DNA from: Sisyra terminalis
Lineage: Eukaryota; Arthropoda; Insecta; Neuroptera; Sisyridae
Direction of reading: 5' to 3'
DNA: 64,000 nucleotides
Assembly (NCBI GenBank): GCA_958496175.1
Contig: OY292278.1
Span: forward strand, 42,718,001-42,782,000
This document shows, one piece after another, positions 34,441 to 47,063 of the stretch. Numbering within the stretch: position 1 is the first letter of the stretch; each line of letters starts with the position of its first letter. The notes under the pieces are model-generated. The model had not been told where the DNA came from. It did not search any database and saw nothing but the letters and a program-made list of their open reading frames with translations. The translations under genes and the position numbers were made by a program.

Positions 34441-35960
34441 AGTATATAGGATACGTAGTGAAAGGCTTTAATCGCATTTTTGAATGATTTAGCTGAAGTT
34501 TCACTATTTTTCATGAATTTTCATTAATTTTTTTTAGATTAATTTAATAGGTAATACAACAAATATCAAGTTTTCCGTTTTGTACAGAAACTTATCAGAA
34601 ATCGGGCATTTCCCAAAAATATTTTTCTCAACGAAAATCTAAAGATTTTCTTCAATATCCTACAAGAATGGTAACTATTTGGTGATTTTCTCCAATACAG
34701 TGTAATCGATTTAAATATGTGCTTTTCTTTTAATAAAAGTTCCTATAAAATAACTGAATTTTCACTAATGAGCAAAATCACGTCAAATGAACCTCCCATT
34801 TTCCACTTGATCATAAAAATTAGGTCCATGTATTTTTTCATAAGAAGTTAGTATGAAAAATTGATCCCCCAAACGATTGTGAAAATTTTTAATTTTAACA
34901 ACAGTTTTTTTTTACAATGAAAATTGTAAGTATTTTTAATTAAAAATTCGATTTTAAATCAACCGTTAATGATAAATTTATGAAATTTTCAGGATTTACT
35001 GTCAAATATATATATTTTAAGAAAACATTAATAACTAAAAATTATTTGTATCATATTGTTATTTAACTTTTAAGTTAACAAATGAAAATTTAATTGATTT
35101 CTCGGTCAAAATTTGAAGCGCTTGCCGCCCAGCGCTGTGATAAATAAATTGATATTGTTTAAACTAATCGCGAACAGTGAAATTTTTTTCCGGAATCTTA
35201 AACATAAATAAATAACACATGTGACTGATAAAAAAAAACTTCAAATTTTGACCGAGAAATCAATGAAATTTTCATTTGTTAACTTAAAAGTTAATTAACA
35301 ATATGATAAAAAACAAATAATTTTTAGTTATTAATGTTTTCTGAAAATATATATATTTGACAGTAAATCCTAAAAATTTCATTAATTTATCATTAACGGT
35401 TGATTTAAAATCGAATTTTTAATTAAAAGTACTTACAATTTTCATTGTAAAAAAAACTGTTGTTAAAATTAAAATTTTTCAAAATCGTTTGGGGGATCAA
35501 TTTTTCATACTAACTTCTTATGAAAAAATTCATGGACCTAATTTTTATGATCAAGTGGAAAATGGGAGGTTCATTTGACGTGATTTTACTCATTAGTGAA
35601 AATTAATGAAATGTAGTGAAAATTTAGTTATTTTATAGAAGCTTTTATTGAAAGAAAAGCTTTTCAATAAAATTTTATATTGGAGAAAACCACCAAATAT
35701 TTACCATTCTTGTAGGATATTTAAGAAAAGCTTTAGATTTTCGTTGGGAAAAATATTTTTGGGAAATGCCCGATTTCTGATAAGTTTCTGTACAAAACGG
35801 AAAACTTACCTTCTTGTTGCGTATTGATATTTGTTGTATTACCTTTTAAATTAATCTAAGAAAAATTAATGAAAATTCATGAAAAATAGTGAAACTTCAG
35901 TTATTTTCATTCAAAAATGCAATTAAACCCTTCCACAATGTATCCTACTATATAAACTGA
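34441..35960. mobile_element. 1.5 kb foldback with 120 bp unique spacer
   Basis: Arms of about 680-700 bp are inverted copies: the left runs from cagtatataggatac to the segment ending ctcggtcaaaatttgaag near 35,117, and the right runs from cttcaaattttgaccgag near 35,238 to gtatcctactatataaactg. The central ~120 bp (gcgcttgccgcccagcgctg and onward) has no partner. No coding capacity is visible. Single-arm copies lie at 30.8-31.4 kb. Superfamily unknown; no clear target duplication was found. Confidence 0.75.
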
Positions 35961-36109
35961 AAATTAAAATTAAATTAAAGTTAAATTTCCTTCAAGAATC
36001 TATATTGTTTATTTCTATATATTTATTTGTTCGTTAGTTACAAAATTCCAAAATAAAGAAGATAAATCTAAAAATTATATCAATGTCTGAAGCTTGATTA
36101 ATCGGAAAC
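35961..36109. other. Short AT-rich spacer
   Basis: Nothing recognised between two repeat elements. Confidence 0.4.
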
Positions 36110-36380
36110 GGCGTGTCTGACAAAAATTTTTACGGAGACATTTTTTGTAGGGAATTTAATTTCCTATAAATATATGTTCAGATGAATTTTTTTACCTTGA
36201 TAGTTTGACAGTATTGACGCAAAAATCAAAGCACAAATAAAAAATCGAAATTAAAGATGATAGACCTCTTAAGATTAATATTAAGGGCTCAAACCTTTCC
36301 GATATTTTTTTTGTCACCTTGAACAATATTATCGATATACTTTTCAAAAAAAAAATAGTCGATTTTTTTGGCCCAGTCTA
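36110..36380. repeat. Half element of the AGACTG foldback family
   Basis: It contains gagacattttttgtaggga, attaatattaagggctcaaa, the T-rich gtcacc..gaacaatatt.tcgata segment and a terminal cccagtcta. These are the same landmarks, in the same order, as the right arm of the foldback at 8,889-10,401. The opposite arm is absent. Confidence 0.6.
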
Positions 36381-37689
36381 TTATGTATCGTATAAAAATT
36401 TCAAAGAGGAGTTTCAGAAAGATTCAAAAAAAAAAATCAAAATTCTTATGAAAGTGTTTGAAGAAAATAGAATCTACAGAATGCAGTTTATTCAAATCAT
36501 AAATAGTTGAATTTCGAAACAAAGTCCCTTAATGTGGCTTAGGGGTAGCGTGAGGTAGAATGGGGATGAATCAAAATTGATACCGATAAAATTTCTGACA
36601 AAAAAATTCTTTCATGTAGCACATTCCAAGTATAAATGTTCCAGCGACCTAATTTCATCCAATTGTTATATCCAGAAAAGCAAAATAGATGCAGAAAATG
36701 GGGAAAAATAAACCGGAAAACGATCGTAATGTCGATAAAACGACTATCGCAGCCTGGGATAAAGTGATCTTTTTATCTGTTCGAGTCCATAACGCACATA
36801 GGGAACACTGTAGCTTTCTACCTTGCAAAAACATGCACATCATTTTGTCGCATGTGACACTAAACTGTAAATTGATAGTTTCATGTGCCCGACATGCTAA
36901 TGCACTTTGAAACTGCCCCGAAGACGACAGCGGAAGAAGTGCGACATGAAGCTTTCTGCAATTTTATATTTACATAATATGGGGCGAAATGAAAATAAAT
37001 TCTCGAGTGTGGACGCAAAGATCGCCCATTTCTCCACAACATTCAATGCGAAATTATTATTATGCATCATATATATGTACGTAAAAATATCCGGCTCAAA
37101 TCACCGGAAATTCTTCTCGTGCATATCTTCTCGTAGCAAACGTTTCGGTCGTTTGTTCACTCTCATTAAATTTGTTTATAAATTATAAATTACCAACATT
37201 TCGAGAAACTTACTTGACTCGATCACAAATTGAAAAATACACTGCACTTCGTCATGTAAACTCTTTTTATATTACGCATACATCTTTAAACAAAACCACT
37301 GGTTAAACAAACACTTAATTACCAAACGAAATTTAATTAAAAACGAACCTTATAGCAACGAACCGTATATGATAATTTACTGGAAAAAATGTCGATTTAC
37401 TGTTACATTTGTACATAATAATTACAGAAAATTAGTCTAATAATAATTGAGAGACATATAAACATAAGACTGGCTTCAATTTCTTTCGTTTTAAAATATA
37501 CAAGTAAAAAAAATTTTTTTTTTTTTTGAATTACATAGCAGAAATTAGCATAATTATATCTTGAAAAATACAACTTCAATTGAACACAGTCGAGGCGTAA
37601 TATAATTTAAATTAGACCATCATTTAGGAATCGTTTTGACAAATTGCAGCGGTTAGTTGTAACTAAAACTCTAATTGTTACAATTATTT
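36381..37689. other. Intergenic DNA, nothing recognised
   Basis: Frames at 36,655-36,910 lie opposite one another on the two strands and neither shows a domain; 36,907-37,188 likewise. The block 36,690-37,150 is somewhat less AT-rich than its surroundings and could be conserved non-coding DNA, but nothing specific supports this. Confidence 0.4.
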
Positions 37690-37845
37690 GTAACATATAG
37701 AACAGGGCTTCTTAAACTATTTTCATTCACGACCCCATTTATGATAACGAGATTCCTAGCGACCCCACACAAATATAAAAGAAAGATAAATAAATACTTT
37801 TTGATGATTTATTTATTAGGTAACAATATACATAATTACATATTA
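37690..37845. repeat. One end of a hAT-like MITE
   Basis: Cagggcttcttaaactattt followed by gaccccatttatgataacga and a second cgaccccaca resembles the 'CAGGGGTTCTCAAACT...GACCCC' ends common among hAT MITEs. The opposite end is not found; the foldback at 37.9-38.8 kb interrupts or abuts it. Confidence 0.5.
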
Positions 37846-37910
37846 GGGTGTTTTTTTTTTTTACTTTTTTTTTTTGTTTGGTCCCATCGTGAAATTTTGT
37901 TTGAAATACC

Positions 37911-38820
37911 AAAAAAAAATTCTCTGAAAGTTTGAGCCCTTAATATTAATTTTAAGTCCTCGACCAAGACGTGTAAAGATTTCCCATTGAAAATACACGG
38001 AAACTCTGATTTTTTATTTTTAAATTTCTATATCTCAGCGGCATTTCATGGGATCGCTTTTACCGAAGATGGTTTTTTCTCAGAATTAAACGCTCTACAA
38101 AAGTGCCCATTGCGACAAAGTCGTAACTCACACCGGTGAGGTAGTACGGGCCACTGAACCTGATTTTTCCATAAAATTCGCATTTTTTTTGCATTTATCT
38201 CGTAAATAACAAGAGCTACGGAAAAATTATAAATAAAAGAATTGTAGAGAATTTGATTTCCTACAAAAAAGGTCCTGTAGACCAAATTGCTAAGATCAAT
38301 ATTAAACGAGATATTAAGCCGAGATTAACGAGATATTGATTTAAACTTTAAATCAATGATCGGCAAAAATTTCACAGAAAAATCAATTCAAGGCTTAATA
38401 TCCCGTTTAATATTGATCTTAGCGATTTGATCTACAGGACCTTTTTTGTAGGAAATCACATTCTCTACAAGTTTTTTATTTATAATTCTTCCGTAGTTCT
38501 TGTTTATTACGAGATAAATGCAAAAAAAAACGCGAATTTTATGGAAAAATCAGGTTCAGTGACCCGTACTACCTCACCGGTGTGAGTTACGACTTTGTCG
38601 GAATGGGCACTTTTGTAGAGCGTTTAATTCTGAGAAAACACCATCTTTGGTAAAAGCGATCCCATGAAATGCCGCTGAGATATAGAAATTTAAAAATAAA
38701 AAATCAGAGTTTCCGTGTATTTTCAATGGGAAATCTTTACACGTCTTGGTCGAGGACTTAAATTTAATATTAAGGGCTCAAACTTTCAGAGAAATTTTTT
38801 TTAATTCGCGATTAAACCAG
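37911..38820. mobile_element. 0.9 kb near-perfect foldback
   Basis: The left arm (from aattctctgaaagtttgagc near 37,918) is repeated inverted on the right, ending gctcaaactttcagagaaat near 38,795. The arms meet at gatcaatattaaacgag / ctcgtttaatattgatc-like sequences around 38,300 and 38,400, leaving a short spacer. The outer right end reads accagtcca, like the AGACTG ends of its relatives at 8.9-10.4 and 36.1-36.4 kb. A transcript would form a very long hairpin. The 79-codon minus frame inside is a shadow. Confidence 0.75.
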
Positions 38821-38825
38821 TCCAT

Positions 38826-38940
38826 AATGAAAATTTACCCACAAAAGAGAGAATTATACCATATTAGAATTGAATTAACAAAAATATCGCGAATTAAATA
38901 AAAGACAAAGCCGAAAATGCAACATTGCCAGATTGTGGGT
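38826..38940 (+). repeat. Truncated copy of the MITE in the zinc-finger gene intron
   Basis: The sequence from cataatgaaaatttacccac through gaattataccatatta to gcaacattgccagatt matches the reverse complement of 46,741-46,840, part of the MITE at 46,685-46,894. Confidence 0.6.
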
Positions 38941-38984
38941 GTGCTAAAGTACAATTGAGCCCAAAAAATAACGCTTATCAGGAA

Positions 38985-41900
38985 AAGCAATCGTATTTAT
39001 CCATTTTTTTACTAAATGCTGTAGATAGGCAACCATTGTTTCACTTACGTAAATGGGTAGCGTCGAATGTTTCTCAGTTTACAAGTTAATGTAAATAGTG
39101 ATTATGATTTGTTTAAAGACTAATAGAATATATTTTTTCAGATCCAAATTACCAGGAAATTATGAAAAAGGAAACGGAATAGTATATGCGTTGAAGAACG
39201 TATCATCTATTTGGAGATAAATTGTTCCAGTATTTGATATCTCTATGTAAAGTTCATATTTCACTTTTCGCTACAGAAGTGCTTACCGATAATTTTCTCG
39301 TTTAAATTTCTCAATGACTGAGGATTTAAATGCAATTTTGCTATACAAAACTGTTCAAATTCATTCAGTTATTAATATTTAGCTTAATTTAAGCGACAGA
39401 ACCATTCCTTATATCCATTTTATGAAATTGAGGTTGGTTATTTTTAAAGCGTTAAAATGAAATTTCGGGTGTCCTTTTACTTACAGGATAAAAAAAAACT
39501 TTTAAATTCACAAAAAGGTTTTAATTTACAATCCATTAATAACACAAACCTTTAAGAAGAAGAAGAACAGTCACCCCTCTAAAGCAACCAATTTTTATGG
39601 CTAAATTGGTGCATGCATTTTCACCTCCTTATCTATCCATTATATTTCCCAAGAATCTAGCGGTTAAATGCAAACTGTTTTTATTCAGTACCGTAAAGGA
39701 TGCCTCGGTCTTAAATATTCAGCACAATTTCAGCGAAAAAAAACCATCCCTTATGTTTTACTTTGCTGATGAAAATTGTCCTTTTCAAAACTTTGAAATG
39801 GAATTGTGATTGTCCAAAAAAAATTCCAATAATTTCACTTGAAGGCCTTATAATGAAAAGTCACCCCCTTAAAATGCCTCAAATTCAGACGAAATTTGTC
39901 GCATAGGTTTCTAACTCCTTAGTTTCCCGTTTTTAATTCCCGGCCCCCTATCCCGTAAATTCATAATATTTTGCCGTGGCATTGTTAAGGATGATTCAAC
40001 CAATAATATTCAGTTTTGTTTTTGCGAAATAAACCATCCCTTATATTCTTATTATTCTGTTGAAAATAGTCCTTTTTCAAACTTTGAAATGGAATTGTGA
40101 ACGTTCTGTTACCCACAGGACTAAATTTTTTTCACATTACTATTCACTTGAAGGCTTTGTTACATATTCCGTTGAGAAAACTAGGCCTCATAATGAAAAG
40201 TCACCCCCTTAAAAAGGCTCAATTCCAGACGAAATTTGTCGCATTGCTTTGTTACTCCTTCACCTCCCGTTTTTAACTCCCGGTCCTCTTAAATCAACAC
40301 TGGTGTTTTTAGTTAAAATCAAAATCAAAATAAAATTTTAAAATAATTCCTATTAATATTATTAGATAAGCTATTAAAAATTTTCTTTTCGACCACAATT
40401 ACTGTAATAGGGCAATGATTACTATTTGGGGTAAGTAGTTGGAAAAAATTAATATTAAAGAAATATTTTTTACTATAACAATAGGACTGGAACTTATTTA
40501 AAAGCTGGAATCAAGGTTTTTGTTTCTCGTTTAATTTTTTTTCTTTTCATTTCTTTTGCAAGTTCTTTTGGACCACTAATTGCCCATACCATAGTCGTTA
40601 ATGATTAAGTTTTTTCAATACGATAACAATGAGGGATACCATGATGCAATGTTATAATATTCTTCTTATCGGATCTTCTTATTTCTTCTAATCATCTATG
40701 AAGATAATGTCAGAATTTTTAGAAACCATGATATTCTACACCATGGATTTTTCCGTCTATGTTTAACCATTTTGAATTTACGTTATATTTATTTTGGAAA
40801 ATAAAATTTTCAATATTTACTACAATCCAATGCTAGGTAAGAAAATGACGACATTTACCCCATTTACCCTAAACTAAAACCATTGATTTGTACCATTTCA
40901 AGTAACATGACGTACTTTCTACAAAAAATTATAGATGTCACAAGTTTAAAAATGATGATATGTAGGGAACCAAATTAAGCTTGCCGATATTATGATTTTT
41001 TTTTGTTGAATTTTTCGATGAAATTTATAAAATGCTTAGATCGAATTATACCTAATTATTATTACGAATTATACCTTTTCCATGCCTTTAATCGCTTTTT
41101 CCGATAGTATTGATTCTCATTTTAGGTAGTACCAGGTTTTATGGTCAATTGTTGTTTCATCAAAAGCAACGATGAAAGACATGCAAACTATAGAATTTAG
41201 ATTTTCTTATTATTTTCCGATAGTATTCGAACATCAAAATATTCGGAAAAATCAATCGAAAAACAAAATACCTACCGAACCTTATCGTAGTATCAATTTA
41301 ACTCTTTTATTTACTTATCCTGTAAAAAACAATTCTAAAATATAAAATTCAAGAGGATGGGTGGGGTACATCGAATTGAAACAATGGGTTCTACTAAAAT
41401 TAATTTATTTATGTTAAATATCAATTTAATTCATAAATTAAGTAATACAATAAGAGTGTTTTACATATTTACAATAGCTTATATAATTTATGTAAAAGTA
41501 TCAATTGTTACGACCAAATAGAAAAATAAAGTATGTTAAAAAAGTTTTGACTTTTTTGAAATTTTGATTTTTGAATACTTTAATAACTATATCACTTCAT
41601 GTTCACCGATTTATTGAATAACAATTTACACCACTGAATTTTGTAGTAAATCCATTCGTGATCTTCTCGGATGATATCAATTGTGGAAATGATATCCTCA
41701 TTTATTCCTCAAACGTCTTTTTGGAAATGACGAACAATTCAAATCCATTGAATAATTCTCAGTTGTCATCGTAGTGGAGAAAAATTCAGTAAGAACGATA
41801 TTTAAAGATTTCAAAAATATTGATCCTTACTAATCATTTATTTCCCAAAAAGATGATATATTATTCAGCGCAAAAACAATATCCTTGTCCTTAAGTTCCT

Positions 41901-42400
41901 AGTAATTTGGATCTGTAAAAATATATTTTACTATTATTTAAACAAATCATACTCTCTAGTTCCATTAACTTGTGAACTGAGAAACATTAGGCACTCCGTA
42001 TTTACAAAATTGAAACAATGGTTGCCTAACTGCAGCATTAAGTAAGGAAAACGGATAATTGCCAGATTACTTTTCCTGTTAAGAGCTATTTTTCCGACGA
42101 TTTATAAAATGAGTTCTACCCTGTATGTAAATATGTGTATAAAATTTTGTCCTTTGTGCAAAAGGACACCCACAATATCATTTCAAAGCTTCAAAAAGGA
42201 CAATTTTCCAGTGCATAAAGCAGACATAAGGGGTGGTTTTCATCACATGAATTTAGCTGAATATTTAAGATTGAATCATCCTTAATGGCTAGATCCATGG
42301 AAAATTAAATCATGAAGTTAAGGAGGTGAAAATGCATGCATCGAATTTGCTCCTAAATTGGTCCGTTTTGGAGGGATGACATCCTTTTAGGGGCATATTT
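38985..42400. repeat. Composite cluster of inverted and tandem repeats
   Basis: Block A (38,985-39,175, with ggcaaccattgtttca and cagatccaaattac) recurs inverted at about 41,880-42,085. Block B (39,570-39,840, with gcatgcattttcacctcctt and accatcccttatgtttt) recurs directly at about 39,840-40,160 and inverted at 42,140-42,400. A further direct pair is tttgtcgca...actcctt...cccgttttta near 39,894 and 40,233. The order A-B forward and B-A inverted is not a simple palindrome, so several insertions or rearrangements are involved. No gene was recognised between 40,300 and 41,870. Confidence 0.55.
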
Positions 42401-43037
42401 TATCATCGGATTATAGAACAATGCCCTTACGTTAGTTGTAATGTGACAAAATGTTTATCCTGTGTTGTAGAATTCAACAATGGAATAAATGCATTTACAA
42501 AATTACCCATAACTTTTTTCGGATTTAAGTTAGAATAAAAATTTTTAGGTAATCCTTTACGAGTCAAGGCTCTATTCGATAAAATTTTTTGAATAATCCT
42601 ACAATGAGGGACAATCGATTTTAAAAAAATCATATTTTTTTGCTGTTGAGATACAATTGCAAAATTTTTTGGTTTAATAAAATATAAAACAAATGTCAAT
42701 CTAAAAATATTTTTAAATTTTTATTTGTTAAAGCTGATTAAAGATGGATACTAACTAAACGAAAGTCAAAGCGTTCCGTAGATTGTGCTTTAGTTTTATG
42801 TTTATGCAACCCGACATGCATATATGTATCTATAGATGTATATGTACAAATTTACCAAATTTAAGCTAGAACTAGTTTCCATAACGTATGTTGACAGTGT
42901 CGTAAAACTTCAATGAAATCATCAAACACTCCTTCTTTTCTACCCCTTCAGAAAAGAGTATACCATTTTATACCTAGTTTTTGGTCCGTTTGCCTTACCT
43001 AAGTTAGTTTTATTATAGTAACATCACTTATTCACTG
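42401..43037. other. Intergenic DNA, nothing recognised
   Basis: The 90-codon minus frame at 42,427-42,699 has no recognisable domain and is not called. Confidence 0.4.
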
Positions 43038-43045
43038 ATTGTAGG

Positions 43046-43709
43046 CAATTCACTGATTGGGCCCTCAAGCTCAGGGGGCCCTCGAATCCTTACTAGAAAT
43101 CTCGATCGAACTGAACTTTTGGAAATTCAGTTGGAAGTTCACCAATTATGTAAGAAAATAATGAGCAAATATGGAGTGCTAGAATTTACAGCAATGTTAT
43201 TATTCTTTCCAATTCCTGTCACTTCTGCAACAGCTGAAAGGTCATTTAGCAAATTAAAAATAATTAAAAATTATTTAAGAAATAATATTGGCCAAATTCG
43301 ACTCCGATATTTATCGCTAATAGTAATTGAAAACAAAACCTCATCAAGCCTGGATTTAAACGAAGTCATTGATACTTTTACGAAAACTAAAGCTAGGAAA
43401 AAATTGTAAATATAATTGTTATTAAGTCAGTTGGTAGACCCGACCTTTCTATAATAAACCCATGAATCTTCTCTATTTCGTTTTATTAGCCAAACCTACA
43501 CCAAGTATTAATTGTAATTTATGTTGTTATTGTTTAATATTTTTATTATCGGCCCTGCAGTGCACAAAAAAAAACTTAAGTAGCTTAGCATTTTTAAAGT
43601 ATTTGTATATTTCATATTTTTATTTGATAAAACCTAATCAGTTTACATAGCAGTGGGGCCCCATTTTTTAATTGCCTCCAGGGCCCTTGATTACCTAACT
43701 ACGCCACTG
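43046..43709 (+). mobile_element. Deleted hAT transposon with 8 bp target duplication
   Basis: Flanking direct repeats attgtagg at 43,038-43,045 and 43,710-43,717 bracket a 664 bp relic. The right end, cctaactacgccactg, is a typical hAT terminus; the left end is diverged (caattcactgattgggccct). Only the C-terminal part of the transposase is left inside, so this is an internally deleted, non-autonomous copy. Confidence 0.8.
43119..43409 (+). pseudogene. hAT transposase C-terminal dimerisation fragment
   Basis: About 96 codons include PVTSATAERSFSKLKIIKNY followed by LR and RLRYLSLIVIE. This is the hAT C-terminal dimerisation motif found in ZMYM1-like and related transposases. The catalytic core and zinc-finger parts are missing upstream, and there is no proper start. 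It closes at a stop 300 bp before the right end of the element. Confidence 0.85.
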
Positions 43710-43977
43710 ATTGTAGGCTGTAGATTATCAACATAACATTAAAGAATAAATCATTGGCAACATCTTTTAAAAATGTGTCAATGTGCAGGAAAACCGTAAA
43801 TATATTTGATGGATATATTTTTTTTTCAGTTTTATATTTTTATACAAAGTTCTTTACAAATAACAACAAAAAAAGATAAGAATTCATTTCTCAAATAGTG
43901 ACATCATTTATTTCGTCAAAAATATCGTATTCTTATTATAAAATATCAAATTTACATTAAAAAAGTTCCTTCATTTT

Positions 43978-46900
43978 TCAAATATGTAAATTTGAACCAT
44001 TCATAATTCGATTGTTGATAGGAACTGCGCGGTGCTGTTTAGACTTTAAATGTTTCTTAAGAATTGCCTTTTCAACAAAAGCCTTGTCGCACAACGAACA
44101 TGCATATTTCCTGTCTTGTATATGATATTTCATGTGAACATCTAAAGATGATTTCCATCCAAAAGTTTTATTGCAAACTTGACAAACGAAATTTTTCTCA
44201 TCTAAAAGAAATTGTATGATTACTCATACGAAAACAGAAAAGTTCACCTATTATTACTTGTATGGGTTACATAATGTCGTTCCAGAAGTTTTTTTAGATA
44301 AAATCTACTATCACACATTGTACATTTGTACTTTCTTTCTCCATTATGGATAATTAAATGTGAACATAAGCTTGATTCGGTTTTGAATTGTTTTCCGCAA
44401 AATGCACAAATGAAATTTCGTGCATCAATGTGCGTTGAGCAATGAATACGCAACGAACCTCTTTCATTGAATGCTTTTCCTAAAATTCGTAAAATATCTT
44501 AGTAGAATATATTTTTCTTTTTAATATTTAAGAAAAAAATTACCACAGGTTTTACAGGCATACGGTCTTTGGTTGTTATGCGATCGGATATGGCCGTAAA
44601 AATTGTTTTTATTCCCAATAAATTTACCGCACATATGACACAGCCAATTGCACTTACTGGAACGGCGTCGTTTGGGCTTTGTTTTCTTGAAAAACTTGGC
44701 CAAGTGTTGGTTTTCATGTAGAAATTTTGCATTGTACTGTTCTCGTAATAAATTCTAAACAAAAAGAATTAGAATTATTAAAAAAAATTATGGAAAAATT
44801 AGCTCGAAAAAAACTAATTTAATTTGAATTTGCTTGGCACTACATATGCAACCTTGTGTTACGCTATTTTCAATACCTTTATTTTTCATTTTTCTTTTAT
44901 TCTTGAATAATGCTATGGTGGTGATTAAATCTTTTATGCCTACTATAATACATTGTATATATTAGCGGACGTTATAATTCATAATTCCCGTGGTTAAGGA
45001 CAACTTATTAGGAATGCATTGGAAATTTGAGGGCATTATTTTTCATAATGCCCTCAAATTTATATTTTGCTAAGAAGGCTTGACTCCAATATGAATTCAA
45101 TTTAATATTTTCCATGAAAACTTGAACTATATTATTTACAGATTTGAATACATTTTGCGAATTTAGAATTGAGATAAATTTTATTTCTTCTTACGAATTA
45201 AATAAAAAATAAAAGTTTGTATGCACCTCAGGCGTTATTAGGTGATAATGCCCGGAGAGCGAAATAATGCAGCCCGAGGGATGTATAGCGCTCGATGATA
45301 ACGCCCTTGGTACATAAATAACTATTATACAGGCGATTTAAATTAATTGAATTATATTTTGTCCAGAAACACTATATTATTAGAAAGTGGAAGATATTTT
45401 TAATAACTTTGGATAAATTTTAATGATTGTGATGACTATTTGCAATAATATAGAGGAATAGACAATTAATATCTAGTCCGTCGTAAAATTTTACTCACAA
45501 AATACATTTGACAAAAATTGTCCAATTTGCAAGAAAATCTCATAAGACTTTCGTCTCATCAAATAAAAATCTCAGGAAAAAATTATTTGTTGACGAAAAC
45601 AAACCATTGTTTCCCATTTGTAATTCATATTTTCATTGGCCCTTGAAGTGTTTTCTGCTAAATTCCTTCAATCTATTTAGGGTAATCAATGTTCAATATT
45701 TACGCAAATATATTTACCATTTCAATACATTCATTCTTATGTGATTGATATGTTTCGAAATTTGTAAAAATGTCATTGCATCCATCACATTTGGGAGTCC
45801 ACTCATGCATTGCTTTATGGTTTTTAAATTTGTCTTCCTCATATATAGGTAGTTTACATTTAGAACAATAATACAACCGACGTACAACTTGCGAACCTGA
45901 CACCAACTCTTTACTATCCAAAATACAATATTTATCTGTATGTTCTAAACTTGCGTGCTCAAAAAAATGTTTAGGTTTTTTAAAGTTTATATTACATTCA
46001 AGACAAACAATTCGTTTTTCAGTGTTGTTGGAATTATTGGTACTTGGTGGAACCAAATCAACGGAGTTCTCATTATCTTTCGAATCTTCTTTTGGAATTA
46101 TAATTTCACTTGAGTCGTTATTTTTAACTATGGATTTTATTTCTGCTCTCAAATATATACCACTTTCATATTCATTTGTTTCACTTGTCTTGGATTTACT
46201 TTTGTCTGATTCTAAAATTGAATTGCTATTGGAATTTTCATCCAAAGTGTTCAAGGACTCATAATCCATATCTTGGTGTTCTATGCATGGTTCCTCAATA
46301 GTCATAGATTCACAATCGGTGTTATCTTCCAAATCGGATTTTTTTTCTGACCTTAAACTTATAACACTTTCGCAGTCTTGCGTTACATTTTCTCTGACCT
46401 CACTTTCTAGTGGTTCTAAATTTGATTTACTGTTGGATTCCTCTTTGGAAAAATTGTCCTCTTCAAAATGCGAAAGCATTTTATTTCCTTCTCCTTGAAA
46501 ACAAATCTCTTGGTTTAGTAAATCTTTTTTGAGATTCTTTAAAATCGTTTCTTCAGTTTTGTGACAAAGAAGTTTAAATTGATAGCAAGATTCGACTTTT
46601 TGGTAACAATTTTCGCAAATCATTTTCGGGAAATTAGAATTATCTGAAACCTAACAATGAAAGTCCACATTAGTTACATTTTTTGACCTCAAGTCCCTCT
46701 TAGATCGACCAATATTTGGCAACGTTACATTTTCTATTTTGTTTTTTATCCTATTCGCGATTTTTTAATATGGTACAACTTTCTCTTTTGTGGCAAAATT
46801 TTCATTAAGAGCCGATTTCTTTGTAAATTAAATTAAAAACTAAGGAAAATGCAATGTTGCCAGATATTGACCGACCTAAAAAGGACTTGAGGAGCCTTTT

Positions 46901-47063
46901 TTTTGTTGATATTTTATACTTTTATGAATTTAAAAATTTGTAACAAATGCATGATCGTTAAGGATCCAATACCATCAATTGTAATTATATCGGATAATGG
47001 CTTCAATGTTTCCTCTTCCTTCAAGCAAGTACGGCAGGATTTCAATTTAATTAAATTGGACAT
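43978..47063 (-). CDS. ZAD-type C2H2 zinc-finger protein
   Basis: Five minus-strand exons: 46,920-47,063; 45,718-46,650; 44,544-44,754; 44,258-44,479; 43,978-44,201. All phases agree, giving 577 residues. The N-terminal ZAD has its two cysteine pairs at Cys10/Cys13 (CRTC, exon 1) and Cys60/Cys63 (ICENC, exon 2); ZAD folds around one zinc and mediates dimerisation. A long acidic Ser/Glu-rich linker (about residues 80-250) follows. About nine fingers come next, e.g. CLEC, CSKC and CDGC (last His replaced by Cys) in exon 2, CHMC in exon 3, CKTC across exons 3-4, then CAFC, CTMC, CQVC and CSLC. It is probably a nuclear DNA-binding regulator; its target is unknown. ZAD proteins form large, fast-evolving insect families, so I give no gene name. 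Intron 1 holds a MITE and intron 2 a perfect hairpin. Confidence 0.9.
45023..45061. repeat. Perfect 17 bp stem hairpin in zinc-finger gene intron
   Basis: Aaatttgagggcattat is followed after five bases by its exact complement ataatgccctcaaattt. A second dyad-rich stretch with gataatgccc, gcgaaataatgc and gataacgccc lies at about 45,232-45,300. Both probably derive from a small foldback repeat. Confidence 0.7.
46685..46894. mobile_element. MITE in intron 1 of the ZAD gene
   Basis: The left end gacctcaagtccctcttagatcgacc, continuing to atttggcaacgttacatttt, is inverted at the right: aaaatgcaatgttgccagat then gaccgacctaaaaaggactt and gagg. The ~210 bp element is nearly all arms. A truncated second copy is at 38,826-38,940. 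Confidence 0.7.
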
